From: Pseudomonas ovata
GTDB taxonomy: Bacteria > Pseudomonadota > Gammaproteobacteria > Pseudomonadales > Pseudomonadaceae
Length of the DNA: 64,000 nucleotides
Reading direction: 5' to 3'
Assembly (NCBI RefSeq): GCF_003131185.1
Contig: NZ_QFFU01000005.1
Location: forward strand, 186,001 to 250,000
The translations under genes were made by a program, and so were the position numbers. Within the stretch, counting starts at the first letter, position 1. Each line of letters begins with the position of its first letter. Of the stretch, positions 28,674-39,370 are shown piece by piece. Under the pieces are notes generated by a model, which saw only the letters and a program-made list of their open reading frames with translations, was not told the origin of the DNA and did not search any database.

Positions 28674-30155
28674 TCAACCGATGGTGCCCAACAGCTTTTC
28701 CCATTCCTTATTTTCTTTCTTCGACACGCCGCCCAGCAGGTCAAGCGCCTGGCGCAGGCGGAAACGGGTCAGGTCCGGCCCGAGGATTTCCATCGCATCG
28801 AGCACTGACACCGAACTGGCCTGCCCGGTGATCGCGGCAAACATCAAGGGCATGGCATCACGCAGCTTCAGTTGCAGATGGTCGACCACCGCCTGGATGG
28901 TGGCGGTGATGGCCTCCTTGTGCCACTGGCGCAGCGACTCCAGCTTCCACAACAGCAACTGCATCAATTGGCGCACCTGCTCGGGCGACAGTTTCTTGTG
29001 CTCGAACAAGGCAGGATCAGGATTGACGCCCCCGGCGAAGAAGAAACCGGCCAGCGGTGCGACCTGGCTGAACGTCTCGACCCGGCCCTGTACGTGCGGG
29101 GCGATCTGCATCAGGTACTGCGGGTTGAACGCCCATTTCTGCAAGCGGCTGGCAAATTCCTCGACCGGCAGCTCACGCAACCACTGGCCATTGAGCCAGG
29201 ACAGCTTCTCGACATCGAAGATCGGTCCGCCCAGGGAAATGCGCGACAAGTCGAAGTGCTCGACCATTTCCTGCAAGGTGAACTTCTCACGCTCGTCAGG
29301 CATCGACCAGCCCATGCGGCCCAGGTAGTTGAGCATGGCCTCGGGCATGAAGCCCATGCGCTCGTAGAAGGTCACCGAGGTCGGGTTCTTGCGCTTGGAC
29401 AGCTTGCTCTTGTCGGGGTTACGCAGCAGTGGCATGTAGCACAGCTGCGGCTTGTCCCAGCCGAAGTACTCGTAAAGCAGGATCAGCTTGGGCGCCGAAG
29501 GCAGCCACTCTTCGCCACGCAGCACGTGGGTGATGCCCATCAGGTGGTCATCGACGACGTTGGCCAGGAAGTAGGTAGGCAGGCCATCGGCCTTCATCAG
29601 CACCTGCATGTCCATGCGGTCCCATGGAATTTCCACGTCGCCACGCAGCAGGTCAGGCACCACGCAAACGCCTTCGCTGGGAACCTTCATGCGGATCACA
29701 TGCGGTTCGCCCGCAGCCAGGCGACGCTGCACCTCATCGGGCGACAGTAACAGCGCACGGCCGTCATAACGCGGGGTTTCACCCCGCGCCTGCTGTTCGG
29801 CACGCATCTGGTCCAGCTCTTCGGCAGTGCAGAAGCACGGGAAGGCATGGCCCATCTCCACCAGCTGATCGGCGTATTTACGGTAGATGTCGCCCCGCTC
29901 GCTCTGTCGGTACGGACCGTGCGGGCCGCCGACATCCGGGCCTTCGTTCCACTCGATGCCCAGCCAGCGCAGCGCATCGAAGATCTGCTGTTCGGACTCG
30001 CGGGTCGAGCGCAACTGGTCGGTGTCTTCGATCCGCAGGATGAACTCGCCGCCGTGCTGTTTGGCAAAGCAGTAGTTGAACAAGGCGATGTAGGCGGTGC
30101 CAACATGAGGATCGCCAGTGGGCGAAGGCGCGATGCGGGTACGAACGGTGGTCAT
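28674..30155 (-). CDS. gltX: Glutamyl-tRNA synthetase
   Basis: 493 residues, class I synthetase. HIGH-like motif in [25 protein letters not shown]-like motif in [14 protein letters not shown]. The C-terminal anticodon-binding region ends in [17 protein letters not shown]. It charges tRNA-Glu, whose genes lie just downstream, in the same orientation but with their own promoter. Confidence 0.97.
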   Translation of the reverse strand: MTTVRTRIAPSPTGDPHVGTAYIALFNYCFAKQHGGEFILRIEDTDQLRSTRESEQQIFDALRWLGIEWNEGPDVGGPHGPYRQSERGDIYRKYADQLVEMGHAFPCFCTAEELDQMRAEQQARGETPRYDGRALLLSPDEVQRRLAAGEPHVIRMKVPSEGVCVVPDLLRGDVEIPWDRMDMQVLMKADGLPTYFLANVVDDHLMGITHVLRGEEWLPSAPKLILLYEYFGWDKPQLCYMPLLRNPDKSKLSKRKNPTSVTFYERMGFMPEAMLNYLGRMGWSMPDEREKFTLQEMVEHFDLSRISLGGPIFDVEKLSWLNGQWLRELPVEEFASRLQKWAFNPQYLMQIAPHVQGRVETFSQVAPLAGFFFAGGVNPDPALFEHKKLSPEQVRQLMQLLLWKLESLRQWHKEAITATIQAVVDHLQLKLRDAMPLMFAAITGQASSVSVLDAMEILGPDLTRFRLRQALDLLGGVSKKENKEWEKLLGTIG

Positions 30156-30299
30156 GGATAATCCCGGATAGGTCGATCAAACGACGAATCTTAGCAGGCC
30201 AGACGGCAGCTGCGTAGGACCGGCTTCAGCCGGGAAGCAGACGCTGCCAGTCCCGTGTCGCACCCTTGGCAGCCCAGGCGCCGGGCCGTCCAGCCACCC

Positions 30300-32315
30300 T
30301 CAAACCTTCAACAACCGCTCACGCAGCTTGGTGATCTCGTCGCGCATCTGGGCCGCGGCTTCGAACTCCAGGTCGCGGGCCAGCTCGTACATTTTCTCTT
30401 CCAGTTGACGAATGCGCTTGGTGATCTCGCTGGGCGAACGCAGTTCGTTCTCGGCACGGGCCAGCTCCTCGGCCGCCTTGGCCGCGCCCTTGCGTTTCTT
30501 GCTGCGCGCTCCCGGCACGGTGGCCCCTTCAAGAATGTCGGCCACGTCGCGCGATACACCCTTGGGCGTAATGCCGTTTGCCAGGTTGAAGGCAATCTGT
30601 TTCTCGCGGCGCCGTTCGGTCTCGCCAATGGCCCGCTCCATCGAACCGGTCATCTGATCGGCATAGAGGATGGCCCGGCCATTGAGGTTGCGCGCCGCCC
30701 GGCCGATGGTCTGGATCAGCGAGCGCTCGGAGCGCAGAAAGCCTTCCTTGTCGGCGTCCAGAATGGCCACCAGGGCCACTTCGGGCATGTCCAGCCCCTC
30801 ACGCAGCAGGTTGATGCCCACCAGCACATCGAATGCCCCCAGGCGCAGGTCGCGGATGATCTCGACCCGCTCCACCGTGTCGATGTCCGAGTGCAGGTAA
30901 CGCACGCGTGCGCCATGGTCGCCCAGGTAGTCGGTGAGGTCTTCGGCCATGCGCTTGGTCAGCGTGGTGACCAGCACCCGCTCGTCGACCGCCACGCACT
31001 TCTTGATTTCCGAGAGCAGGTCGTCGACCTGAGTCAGCGCCGGGCGGATCTCCACCAGCGGGTCGACCAGCCCGGTCGGCCGCACCACCTGCTCGATCAC
31101 CCGCCCGGCATGCTCGGCCTCGTAGTTGCCAGGGGTGGCCGAAACAAAGATGGTCTGCGGGCTGATGGCCTCCCACTCGTCGAAGCGCATGGGCCGGTTA
31201 TCCAGCGCCGAGGGCAGGCGAAAGCCGTATTCGACCAGGGTTTCCTTGCGCGAGCGGTCGCCTTTGTACATGGCACCGACCTGGGACACGCTGACGTGGG
31301 ACTCGTCGATCACCAGCAACGCGTCGGCCGGCAGGTAATCGAACAGGGTCGGCGGCGGCGCACCGCTAGGCCGGCCGGACAGGTAGCGCGAGTAGTTCTC
31401 GATGCCGTTGCAGTAGCCCAGCTCCAGCATCATTTCCAGATCGAAGCGGGTGCGCTGTTCCAGGCGCTGGGCCTCAAGCAGCTTGTTGGCACCGCGCAAG
31501 TATTCCAGCCGCTCCTGCAGCTCGACCTTGATGCCCTCGATGGCCTCCAGCAGCGTTTCACGCGGGGTGACGTAGTGGCTCTTGGGGTAGAAGGTGAAGC
31601 GCGGCAGCTTGCTGATCACCTCGCCGGTCAGCGGGTCGAAGGCCGACAGGCTCTCGACCTCGTCATCGAACAACTCGATGCGGATCGCCTCAAGGTCCGA
31701 CTCGGCCGGATAGACGTCGATCACATCGCCACGCACCCGGAAGGTGGCGCGGGCAAAATCCATGTCGTTGCGGGTGTATTGCAAGTCTGCCAGACGGCGC
31801 AGCAAGGCACGCTGGTCGAGTTTGTCGCCACGGTCGATGTGCAGGACCATGCGCAAATAGGTTTCAGGGCTGCCCAGGCCGTAGATGCACGACACCGTGG
31901 TGACGATGATGGCGTCCTTGCGTTCCAGCAGGGCCTTGGTGGCCGACAGGCGCATCTGCTCGATATGGTCGTTGATCGAGGCATCCTTTTCGATAAAGGT
32001 GTCCGACGACGGCACGTAGGCTTCAGGCTGGTAGTAGTCGTAGTAAGAGACGAAATATTCCACGGCGTTATTGGGGAAAAACGCCTTGAACTCCCCATAC
32101 AGTTGCGCCGCCAGGGTCTTGTTCGGCGCCAGCACCAGCGTCGGGCGCTGCACCTGGGCGATGACGTTGGCGATGCTGAACGTCTTGCCCGAGCCGGTCA
32201 CGCCCAACAGGGTCTGGTGGGCCAGCCCGGCCTCGATGCCTTCGACCATCTGCCGGATGGCTTCAGGCTGGTCGCCAGCGGGTTGAAAACGCGTAACGAG
32301 CTGAAACTCGGACAT
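30300..32315 (-). CDS. uvrB: Excinuclease ABC subunit B
   Basis: 671 residues from the ATG at 32315 ([19 protein letters not shown]); a reading frame extending upstream to 32531 is not conserved. Walker A is [14 protein letters not shown], the damage-binding beta-hairpin is [12 protein letters not shown], and DESHVSVSQ and helicase motif [11 protein letters not shown] are present. The C-terminal UVR motif is in [21 protein letters not shown]. It acts with UvrA and UvrC in nucleotide excision repair. Confidence 0.98.
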   Translation of the reverse strand: MSEFQLVTRFQPAGDQPEAIRQMVEGIEAGLAHQTLLGVTGSGKTFSIANVIAQVQRPTLVLAPNKTLAAQLYGEFKAFFPNNAVEYFVSYYDYYQPEAYVPSSDTFIEKDASINDHIEQMRLSATKALLERKDAIIVTTVSCIYGLGSPETYLRMVLHIDRGDKLDQRALLRRLADLQYTRNDMDFARATFRVRGDVIDVYPAESDLEAIRIELFDDEVESLSAFDPLTGEVISKLPRFTFYPKSHYVTPRETLLEAIEGIKVELQERLEYLRGANKLLEAQRLEQRTRFDLEMMLELGYCNGIENYSRYLSGRPSGAPPPTLFDYLPADALLVIDESHVSVSQVGAMYKGDRSRKETLVEYGFRLPSALDNRPMRFDEWEAISPQTIFVSATPGNYEAEHAGRVIEQVVRPTGLVDPLVEIRPALTQVDDLLSEIKKCVAVDERVLVTTLTKRMAEDLTDYLGDHGARVRYLHSDIDTVERVEIIRDLRLGAFDVLVGINLLREGLDMPEVALVAILDADKEGFLRSERSLIQTIGRAARNLNGRAILYADQMTGSMERAIGETERRREKQIAFNLANGITPKGVSRDVADILEGATVPGARSKKRKGAAKAAEELARAENELRSPSEITKRIRQLEEKMYELARDLEFEAAAQMRDEITKLRERLLKV

Positions 32316-32625
32316 AGCCTGCCTCTTGAGGTAAAAAGCGCCAGGCGCTGCGACCCTGCGCAGCGCCCGCAAGACGCCTGGTCTATTCAAATGGAGACGG
32401 GCGCGTGGCTTTTCAAGACAGCGCCAAGACCCGCTATTACAGCATTGAGGCCTGGCACCCGGCATCGTTCGGCAAGAATTTTGAAATATCCTGAAAAAAC
32501 CCTGACCACCCAGTCGCCGTGCCGCACACACCTCACTATACTGACTCCCCGTTTATGCACAGCTTTGGGGCATTCGGACCGGGCGTGCATTTCCCACTCT
32601 CCCCTACTCAGAGCTGCCGCAAACA

Positions 32626-33822
32626 ATGAGCCTGTTCTCCGCTGTCGAAATGGCCCCACGCGATCCTATCCTGGGCCTCAACGAAGCCTTCAACGCCGAC
32701 ACCCGCACCGACAAGGTCAACCTGGGCGTAGGCGTCTACTGTGACGAAGACGGGCGCATTCCCCTGCTGCGCGCCGTGGCCGAAGCCGAGAAGATTCGTG
32801 TCGCACAGCACGCCCCGCGCGGCTACCTGCCGATCGATGGCATCGCCGCCTATGACCTGGCCGTGCAGAAACTGCTGTTGGGCGCCGACTCGCCACTGAT
32901 CGCGTCCGGCCGGGTGCTGACCACCCAGGCAGTGGGCGGCACCGGCGCGCTGAAGATCGGGGCCGACTTCCTCAAGCAGCTGCTGCCCGGTGCTGTCGTG
33001 GCCATCAGCGATCCGAGCTGGGAAAACCACCGTGCGCTGTTCGAGACCGCCGGCTTCCCGGTCCAGACCTACCGCTACTACGATGCCGCCAGCCATGACG
33101 TAGACCGCGCCGGCATGCTCGAAGACCTGCAGAACCTGCCCCAGGGCTCGATCATCGTCCTGCACGCCTGCTGCCATAACCCGACCGGCGTCGACCTGAG
33201 CCTGGACGACTGGGAAAAAGTCCTGGAAGTGGTCACTGCCAAGGGCCACGTGCCATTCCTGGACATGGCCTACCAGGGCTTCGGCAAGGGCATCGACGAA
33301 GACGCCGCCGCCGTGCGCCTGTTCGCCGATTCGGGCCTGACCTTCTTTGCCTCCAGTTCGTTCTCCAAATCGTTGTCGCTGTATGGCGAGCGTGTCGGCG
33401 CGCTGTCGATCATCACGGCGTCCAAGGAAGAAACCGGTCGCGTGCTGTCGCAGGTCAAGCGCGTGATCCGCACCAACTACTCCAACCCGCCTACCCACGG
33501 CGCGATCATTTCCGCCGCCGTGCTCAATGACCCGGCGCTGCGTGCGATGTGGGAAGAGGAACTGGGCGAGATGCGCGTGCGCATCCACGGCATGCGCAAG
33601 GCCATGGTCGAGCGCCTGGCCAACAACCCGGCCGGCCAGGACTTCAGCTTCGTCAGCCGCCAGCAGGGTATGTTCTCGTACTCGGGCCTGACCGCCGCCC
33701 AGGCCCAGCGCCTGCGCAACGAGTTCGGTATCTATGCACTGGACACCGGTCGGATCTGTGTGGCAGCCCTGAACCAGAAGAACATCGACCCAGTGTGTCA
33801 GGCCATCATGCAGGTGCTGTAA
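32626..33822 (+). CDS. Aromatic/aspartate amino acid aminotransferase (class I, PLP)
   Basis: 398 residues, AspC/TyrB family. PLP-contact motifs ACCHNPTGVDLS and DMAYQGFGKG; the Schiff-base Lys is in SSSFSKSLSLYGERVG; the substrate Arg is near DTGRICVAALN. Probably a tyrosine/phenylalanine and aspartate aminotransferase. It is divergent from uvrB; the 310-base gap (32316-32625) shows no gene. Confidence 0.93.
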   Translation: MSLFSAVEMAPRDPILGLNEAFNADTRTDKVNLGVGVYCDEDGRIPLLRAVAEAEKIRVAQHAPRGYLPIDGIAAYDLAVQKLLLGADSPLIASGRVLTTQAVGGTGALKIGADFLKQLLPGAVVAISDPSWENHRALFETAGFPVQTYRYYDAASHDVDRAGMLEDLQNLPQGSIIVLHACCHNPTGVDLSLDDWEKVLEVVTAKGHVPFLDMAYQGFGKGIDEDAAAVRLFADSGLTFFASSSFSKSLSLYGERVGALSIITASKEETGRVLSQVKRVIRTNYSNPPTHGAIISAAVLNDPALRAMWEEELGEMRVRIHGMRKAMVERLANNPAGQDFSFVSRQQGMFSYSGLTAAQAQRLRNEFGIYALDTGRICVAALNQKNIDPVCQAIMQVL

Positions 33823-33841
33823 CGCTCAAATAGCTGCAATC

Positions 33842-33876
33842 GCCCGCCAACATGCGCCGTGTTGGCGGGCTTTCAT
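33842..33876 (+). terminator. Rho-independent terminator after the aminotransferase gene
   Basis: GCCCGCCAACA (33842-33852) pairs with TGTTGGCGGGC (33860-33870), 7-base loop, then TTTC. Confidence 0.85.
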
Positions 33877-33971
33877 TCCTCAGGCCAGACACTTCGCTCA
33901 CGCCGCAGCACCCTCCCCGACACTTCTGAAATATTTTTTTACATATTTATCGCAGCCAAGGTTGCGGGTAT

Positions 33972-33993
33972 TTCATTCTCGTTCGTCTTTATC
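33972..33993. promoter_or_regulatory. Weak candidate metalloregulator (Fur-like) site upstream of the PepSY/ABC operon
   Basis: On the minus strand it contains AACGAGAATGAAA preceded by GATAAAG, which partly resembles Pseudomonas Fur boxes. The match is poor, and a Zur box was not found. The 214-base gap 33877-34090 shows no gene. Confidence 0.25.
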
Positions 33994-34090
33994 TAGATAC
34001 GACGGCTACGTCTGCTGCAGTCACGCCGTATGCAAATACATGGAATGCGCCTTCGGGCCGCTCCACTCCGTGAATCGAGACCTCACTCCA

Positions 34091-35317
34091 ATGTCCAAGA
34101 AATCCCGCTCAAAACTCTGGTTCCTGGTCCATAGCTGGCTGGCCTTGCCTATCTGGTTCTTTGTCCTGATCGTCTGCGTGACCGGCACCCTGGCGGTGGT
34201 CAGCAAGGAGATCATGTGGCTGGCCAACCCCGAGATGCGTGCCAATCCGCCTTCGGACGATGCGCCGCGCCTGAGCTTCGAGCAGGTGCGCAACACTATC
34301 AGGCAGAATGAACCGGACCTGCACGTCGGCTCGATTTCCCAGCCCGATGGCGAGTATTTCGCGCTCAATGTCCGCGTGACCTATCCGGACGGGCGGGCGG
34401 TTGCCGTGTACGTGAATCCTTTCAGCGGCGTGATCCAGGGCGCGACGCCCTCGTTCGATTTCCGCTTCTTCACCCGTGCCCTGCATGGCTGGTGGCTGGT
34501 GCCCTTTACCAATGGCTATTCATGGGGCTGGTACCTGGTGTCGTTCCTGGGCATCCCGATGCTGGTTTCGCTGATCACGGGACTGGTGGTCTACAAGAAG
34601 TTCTGGAAAGGGTTCTTCAAGCCCACCCTGCGCTTTAATCAGGGCTCACGCATTTTCTGGGGCGACTTCCACCGCTTGAGTGGTATCTGGTCGATCTGGT
34701 TCATCCTGGTGATTTCGATTACCGGCACCTGGTTTCTGATTCAGGCCATTCTCGGCGATAACCAGATCAGCCTGTCCAGCCGGGCGGCAGCCGCCTCGAT
34801 TCTCCCGCACAGCGCCGTGCCGCTGACAGTCGATGGCAACCCGGCCCCCACCATCAGCCTGGACCGGGCCGTGCAGATTGCCCAGGAGCGCATTCCGGGC
34901 CTTGAAGCCAGCTTCATCAGCCCGCCGTCCAATGCCTACAGCAATATGAATATCGGTGGCCGCAGCTGGTATCCATTGATGTTCCAGACCGCTGAGATCA
35001 ATCCCTACACCGGAGAAATCGCCTCGACCCACTTGCTGTCGGACCGCAACAAGATCGAGTTCGTCACCGAATCGATGCGCCCCCTGCACACTGGCGATTT
35101 CGGCGGCATCTGGATCAAGCTGATCTGGGCCTTTTTCGGCCTGGTACTGAGCATGATGGTTCTCAGTGGCCTGCTGATCTGGACCAAACGCACCGCCCAG
35201 GCCACCTTCAACGCCCTCAAGCGCGAAGCCAAGGCCGCCCGGCCCAAGGCCAGCCCTGCACCACAAGCAGGCCACCGCCCCGCCATGGCCAGCGAAACCG
35301 CGGAGAATGCCCTGTGA
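34091..35317 (+). CDS. PepSY-associated membrane protein
   Basis: 408 residues from the ATG at 34091. The N-terminal segment KLWFLVHSWLALPIWFFVLIV carries the His of PepSY_TM proteins, followed by periplasmic PepSY-like repeats (RLSFEQVRNTIRQNEPDL; TISLDRAVQIAQERIPG). WGDFHRLSGIWSIWFILVI, GDFGGIWIKLIWAFFGLVLSMMVLSGLLIW and two other spans complete about four helices. Family members often accompany siderophore or metal uptake and are linked to reductive release. First gene of an operon in which each gene overlaps the next. Confidence 0.88.
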   Translation: MSKKSRSKLWFLVHSWLALPIWFFVLIVCVTGTLAVVSKEIMWLANPEMRANPPSDDAPRLSFEQVRNTIRQNEPDLHVGSISQPDGEYFALNVRVTYPDGRAVAVYVNPFSGVIQGATPSFDFRFFTRALHGWWLVPFTNGYSWGWYLVSFLGIPMLVSLITGLVVYKKFWKGFFKPTLRFNQGSRIFWGDFHRLSGIWSIWFILVISITGTWFLIQAILGDNQISLSSRAAAASILPHSAVPLTVDGNPAPTISLDRAVQIAQERIPGLEASFISPPSNAYSNMNIGGRSWYPLMFQTAEINPYTGEIASTHLLSDRNKIEFVTESMRPLHTGDFGGIWIKLIWAFFGLVLSMMVLSGLLIWTKRTAQATFNALKREAKAARPKASPAPQAGHRPAMASETAENAL

Positions 35318-35856
35318 GCAAGGCTTTGACTGTCCAACCGTCCTCACTCCTGAGCCGCCTCTGGTATAAGTGGCGCTTTCATATCAACGTGCTGTTGCTG
35401 TTGATTCCGTTGGGCTTCATGCCCAGGTACTTTGCCGATGCGGCCCTGTTTCGCGGCGAAAGCGGCCTGGGCCAGCGTGAAGTCGGCACGATACAAGTCG
35501 GCCCGTGGAACATACGCCTGGCCGAGTTGCGTGAAGAAGCGCCGCGTCTGGATGGCAATCTCGGCTACATGAAAGTCTTCAATGCTTCGCTGTGCACCGA
35601 GTGCATTGACCGGATCAAGGCCACCTACCTGCGCATCGGCAAGCCGCGCAGCCTGCGCACCGCCGGGGTGATTTTCTTCGGCCCCGGCTACCGCATGGGC
35701 GCTTTCATGCAAATCCCGCCGGACACCGCCCCCGACGCCGACCTGTGGATCACCATGGAAGGCTGGGATGGCACCGTCCACCAGACCGCAATCCCCCTGT
35801 CGCAAGCCTCGCCTGCCACCGTCGCCTGGCTGAAGAAGCAAGGAGTCAAGAAATGA
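35314..35856 (+). CDS. Conserved membrane-anchored protein of the metal-transport operon
   Basis: 180 residues from a GTG that overlaps the PepSY stop (GTGA). One N-terminal membrane span (NVLLLLIPLGFMPRYF) is followed by a periplasmic domain with a Cys-x2-Cys pair (ASLCTECIDRIKATY) and GVIFFGPGYRMGAFMQIPPD. I do not recognise the family by function. The paired cysteines and the operon suggest metal or redox handling, which is inference. Confidence 0.75.
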   Translation: MSKALTVQPSSLLSRLWYKWRFHINVLLLLIPLGFMPRYFADAALFRGESGLGQREVGTIQVGPWNIRLAELREEAPRLDGNLGYMKVFNASLCTECIDRIKATYLRIGKPRSLRTAGVIFFGPGYRMGAFMQIPPDTAPDADLWITMEGWDGTVHQTAIPLSQASPATVAWLKKQGVKK

Positions 35857-36176
35857 CCAGCACTTACCTACGTCGATTTGTCACGCTGTGCCTGCTGGGC
35901 CTGAGCGGCACCGCCCTGGCGCACAACCCGATCTGCGAATGTCAGCAGGTCGACAGTGAAACCATCCGCTGCACCGGCGGCTTTTCCGACGGCAGCGGGG
36001 CCGCCGGCGTGACCCTGGATGTCATTGGCTATGACGAAACCATTCTGGTGCCCGGCAAACTGGGCGACGATTCGACCCTGACCTTCAAGAAACCGGCCGC
36101 CGAATTCTATGTACTGTTCGATGCCGGTCCCGGCCACGTCGTGGAAATCGACCAGGCGGACATCGCCTCCCGATGA
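35853..36176 (+). CDS. Small periplasmic protein of the metal-transport operon
   Basis: 107 residues; ATG overlaps the previous stop (ATGA). A signal peptide (TLCLLGLSGTALA) is followed by a mature beta-rich domain starting HNPICECQQV, with a third Cys at TIRCTGG. The N-terminal His and Cys residues could bind metal. No function is known to me. Overlaps the next gene by 4 bases. Confidence 0.75.
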   Translation: MTSTYLRRFVTLCLLGLSGTALAHNPICECQQVDSETIRCTGGFSDGSGAAGVTLDVIGYDETILVPGKLGDDSTLTFKKPAAEFYVLFDAGPGHVVEIDQADIASR

Positions 36177-36757
36177 ATACCTCGACCCGCCAGATCGTAC
36201 GCCCGGCCGGGGCCGGGCATGAAACCCTCTATGTCCTGCTGCTGTGCCTGCTGATCCTCGTGGTCGCCGCTGGCGTGGTCGGGCTGCGTGGGGAAAGCCA
36301 TGAACCCGAGGCCATTGCCAGCCATCAACTCGATGCCAGGCGCGACCTGACCGCCGCCGAGCAAGGCATCTATGCCGACCTGCGCGTGACCCTGGATGAA
36401 ATCCGCCTGCTGGCCCAGGAACAGGCCTCGCCGGTGACCGTGCAGCAACTGGCCGAGGACGGCTTTGCGCCATTCGCCCAGGACGCCAGCTCCGTCGCCC
36501 GTGGCGCCCACGCCTGGCGGTTGCAAGGGCAGTCCTACCTGGGGCTGAGCCAGGCACCCGAGGTGTCAGGTTCTTTCCTGCTGCGCAGCCATTCCGGCGC
36601 CGAGCCGCATGATGATGAGCCGGCGGACATCTGGCTCAACCGCACCGCCTCCGCTGCGGCACCCGCCGAGCTGAGCGACCAGGCCCTGATTGCGGCCGGC
36701 TGGAAACAGGTCGTTGCCCAATTCGATGCCGGGGTGACCCGCCAGCATCAGCACTGA
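36173..36757 (+). CDS. DUF6162-like membrane-anchored protein
   Basis: 194 residues, ATG overlapping the previous stop. One N-terminal membrane span (YVLLLCLLILVVAAGVVGL) is followed by a periplasmic domain with scattered His (SHEPEAIASHQLDARRD; HSGAEPHDDEPADIW; a terminal QHQH). Proteins of this type accompany metal ABC transporters in Pseudomonas as I recall. The His content suits periplasmic metal capture. Start of the SBP gene is 35 bases on. Confidence 0.7.
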   Translation: MNTSTRQIVRPAGAGHETLYVLLLCLLILVVAAGVVGLRGESHEPEAIASHQLDARRDLTAAEQGIYADLRVTLDEIRLLAQEQASPVTVQQLAEDGFAPFAQDASSVARGAHAWRLQGQSYLGLSQAPEVSGSFLLRSHSGAEPHDDEPADIWLNRTASAAAPAELSDQALIAAGWKQVVAQFDAGVTRQHQH

Positions 36758-36792
36758 ACCCACGCATTCATCGCACAGAAGATCGCCTGACC

Positions 36793-37722
36793 ATGCCCAT
36801 TTCATTCAAACGCCGCCCCATGCTGCGCGTGCTGCTGGCCGGTCTGTTCGCCGCCCTGCTCACCCCCGTGGCCAGCGCCGACGCGGCCAAGCGCCTGCGC
36901 ATCGGCATTACCCTGCACCCTTACTACAGCTACGTGAGCAATATCGTCGGCGAAAAGGCCGAGGTGGTGCCGTTGATTCCGGCAGGCTTCAACCCGCACG
37001 CCTACGAACCACGCGCCGAGGACATCAAGCGCATCGGCTCGCTGGACGTGATCGTGCTCAACGGCGTCGGTCATGACGACTTTGCCGACCGGATGATCCA
37101 GGCCAGCGAAAAACCGGATGTGCCGGTGATCGAGGCCAACGCCGACGTGCCATTGCTGGCCGCTACCGGCATTGCCGCACGCGGCGCCGGCAAGGTGGTC
37201 AACCCGCACACCTTCCTGTCGATCAGCGCCTCCATCGCCCAGGTCAATAATATTGCCCGCGAGTTGGGCAAGCTCGATCCGGACAACGCCAAGGCCTACA
37301 CCGCCAACGCCCGCGCCTATGGCAAGCGCTTGCGGCAGATGCGTGCCGATGCCCTGGCCAGGCTGACCCAGGCGCCTAATGCCGAGCTGCGGGTCGCCAC
37401 CGTGCACGCGGCCTACGATTACCTGCTGCGTGAATTCGGCCTGGAAGTGACCGCTGTGGTCGAGCCGGCCCACGGCATCGAGCCCAGCCCGAGCCAGTTG
37501 AAAAAGACCATCGACCAGTTGCGTGAACTGGATGTGAAAGTGATCTTTTCGGAAATGGACTTTCCCTCCAGCTATGTCGACACCATCCAGCGCGAGTCGG
37601 GTGTGAAGCTGTACCCGCTGTCGCACATTTCCTACGGCGAATACACCGCCGACAAGTATGAAAAAGACATGAAGGGCAACCTCGACACCGTGGTCCGTGC
37701 CATTCAGGAGAGCGGCGCATGA
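36793..37722 (+). CDS. Metal ABC transporter substrate-binding protein (ZnuA/MntA-like, cluster A-I)
   Basis: 309 residues with a signal peptide (LLAGLFAALLTPVASA). Metal-ligand motifs expected of the family are present: IPAGFNPHAYEPRAEDI (His), VVNPHTFLSISA (His), EPAHGIEPSPSQLKKTI (His/Glu) and FSEMDFPSSYVDTI (acidic). The long His-rich loop of classical ZnuA is absent. It would deliver Zn2+ or Mn2+ to the ATPase/permease encoded next. The cation cannot be fixed from sequence. Confidence 0.9.
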   Translation: MPISFKRRPMLRVLLAGLFAALLTPVASADAAKRLRIGITLHPYYSYVSNIVGEKAEVVPLIPAGFNPHAYEPRAEDIKRIGSLDVIVLNGVGHDDFADRMIQASEKPDVPVIEANADVPLLAATGIAARGAGKVVNPHTFLSISASIAQVNNIARELGKLDPDNAKAYTANARAYGKRLRQMRADALARLTQAPNAELRVATVHAAYDYLLREFGLEVTAVVEPAHGIEPSPSQLKKTIDQLRELDVKVIFSEMDFPSSYVDTIQRESGVKLYPLSHISYGEYTADKYEKDMKGNLDTVVRAIQESGA

Positions 37723-38471
37723 CCGCTGCCGAACACATCCAGGTCACTCGCCAGGGGCCGGGCATCGAATTTGCCGAAGTCAGTCTGACGCTGGGCCGCA
37801 CCACGATCCTGGACCGCATCAGCTTCGATGTTCACGCCGGCAGCGTGCATGCGCTGGTCGGCCCCAACGGTGGCGGCAAGAGCTCGCTGATCAAGACCCT
37901 GCTCGGCCAGATGCCGCACCAGGGCCAGCTCAGTCTGCTGTGGCCGGGCGCCCAGGGCGTGATCGGCTACGTGCCGCAGGCACTGGAATTCGATCGCGGC
38001 CTGCCGATGACCGTCGAGGACTTCATGGCTGCCATGTGCCAGCGCCGCCCGGCGTTCCTGGGGCTGTCGCGGCACTATGCCAGGCCCATTGGCGAGGCGC
38101 TGGAGCGGGTCGGCATGCAGGACAAGCGCAAACGACGCATGGGCGCGCTGTCAGGCGGCGAGCGCCAGCGCGTGCTGCTGGCGCAGGGCCTGATTCCGGC
38201 ACCGCACCTGCTGGTGCTTGATGAGCCGATGTCGGCCCTCGACGAACCCGGCATCCAGGTGTTCGAGCGGCTGCTGGTTGACTGGCGCCAGAGCGGCATC
38301 ACCGTGCTGTGGATTGAGCACGACCTGGAAGCGGTCAAGCGCCTGGCCGACCGGGTGACCGGACTGAACCGCCGGGTGCTGTTCGATGAGCCGGCGCAGA
38401 CGGCCCTGACGCCTGAACGGCTGTTGACGCTGTTTTCAGCCCATCCACGCAGTGCCGGGAGTGCCCAGTGA
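37719..38471 (+). CDS. Metal ABC transporter ATP-binding protein
   Basis: 250 residues, ATG overlapping the SBP stop. Walker A GPNGGGKSSL, Q-loop IGYVPQALEFDR, signature LSGGERQRVLLAQ, Walker B LLVLDEPMSALDE, and H-loop WIEHDLEAV are all intact. ZnuC/MntB type. Overlaps the permease start by 4 bases. Confidence 0.95.
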   Translation: MTAAEHIQVTRQGPGIEFAEVSLTLGRTTILDRISFDVHAGSVHALVGPNGGGKSSLIKTLLGQMPHQGQLSLLWPGAQGVIGYVPQALEFDRGLPMTVEDFMAAMCQRRPAFLGLSRHYARPIGEALERVGMQDKRKRRMGALSGGERQRVLLAQGLIPAPHLLVLDEPMSALDEPGIQVFERLLVDWRQSGITVLWIEHDLEAVKRLADRVTGLNRRVLFDEPAQTALTPERLLTLFSAHPRSAGSAQ

Positions 38472-39370
38472 TGTCTTACGAAAGCTTTCGGCTGTTCATC
38501 CAGGACCTGGCCAATTCAGGCTACCTGCCCGAGTCGCTGGCCTATGGGTTCGTGCTCAACGCGCTGCTGGCCGGCATGCTGATCGGCCCTGTGCTGGGCG
38601 GCCTGGGCACGCTGGTGGTGGTCAAGCGCTTTGCGTTCTTCTCCGAGGCAGTCGGCCATGCCGCCCTGACCGGCGTGGCCATCGGCATTCTGCTGGGCGA
38701 GCCCTACACGGGTCCGTATGGCAGCCTGTTCGGCTATTGCCTGCTGTTCGGCATCGTGCTCAATTACTTGCGCAATCGCACCGGCCTGACTCCGGACACC
38801 CTGATCGGCGTGTTCCTGTCGGTGTCGCTGGCGCTGGGGGCCAGCCTGCTGCTGGTGCTGGCCGGCAAGATCAACGTGCACATCCTGGAAAACGTGCTGT
38901 TCGGCTCGGTGCTGACGGTCAACAGCAACGACCTGTTGGTGCTGGCCATTGTCGGCGCGCTGGTCATGGGCCTGAGCCTGCCACTGTACAACCGCATCAT
39001 GCTGGCCAGCTTCAATCCGCAACTGGCGGCCGTGCGCGGTGTGGCGGTCAAGGTGCTGGACTACCTGTTCGTGATTCTGGTGACCCTGATCACCGTAGCA
39101 GCGGTCAAGGTCATCGGCGCCATTCTGGTCGGCGCCCTGCTGGTCATCCCGGCTGCCGCCGCACGCCTGCTCAGCCAGTCGCTCAAGGGCTTTTTCTGGG
39201 CCTCGGTGATGATCGCCACGGTCAGCACCCTGTGCGGCATCCTGATGCCCATCGTCTTTGACCTGCCGGTGCCATCGGGTGCAGCAATCATTCTGGTCTG
39301 CGGCGCGGCCTTCGCCCTGGCCGCCATTGCCCGCGGTACCCTGCCCAGCCTCAAGGGAAATATCGGATAA
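38468..39370 (+). CDS. Metal ABC transporter permease
   Basis: 300 residues, ABC-3 (ZnuB/MntC) family with about eight or nine spans. AYGFVLNALLAGMLIGPVLG, VKRFAFFSEAVGHAALTGVAIG (conserved cytoplasmic coupling region) and VKVIGAILVGALLVIPAAAARLL are typical. Its TAA stop is directly followed by the ATG of the next gene. Confidence 0.94.
   Translation: MMSYESFRLFIQDLANSGYLPESLAYGFVLNALLAGMLIGPVLGGLGTLVVVKRFAFFSEAVGHAALTGVAIGILLGEPYTGPYGSLFGYCLLFGIVLNYLRNRTGLTPDTLIGVFLSVSLALGASLLLVLAGKINVHILENVLFGSVLTVNSNDLLVLAIVGALVMGLSLPLYNRIMLASFNPQLAAVRGVAVKVLDYLFVILVTLITVAAVKVIGAILVGALLVIPAAAARLLSQSLKGFFWASVMIATVSTLCGILMPIVFDLPVPSGAAIILVCGAAFALAAIARGTLPSLKGNIG

Noticed and set aside
30255-32744. 829-codon plus-strand frame opposite uvrB
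   Set aside because: Antisense to uvrB, with no ribosome site or recognisable domain.
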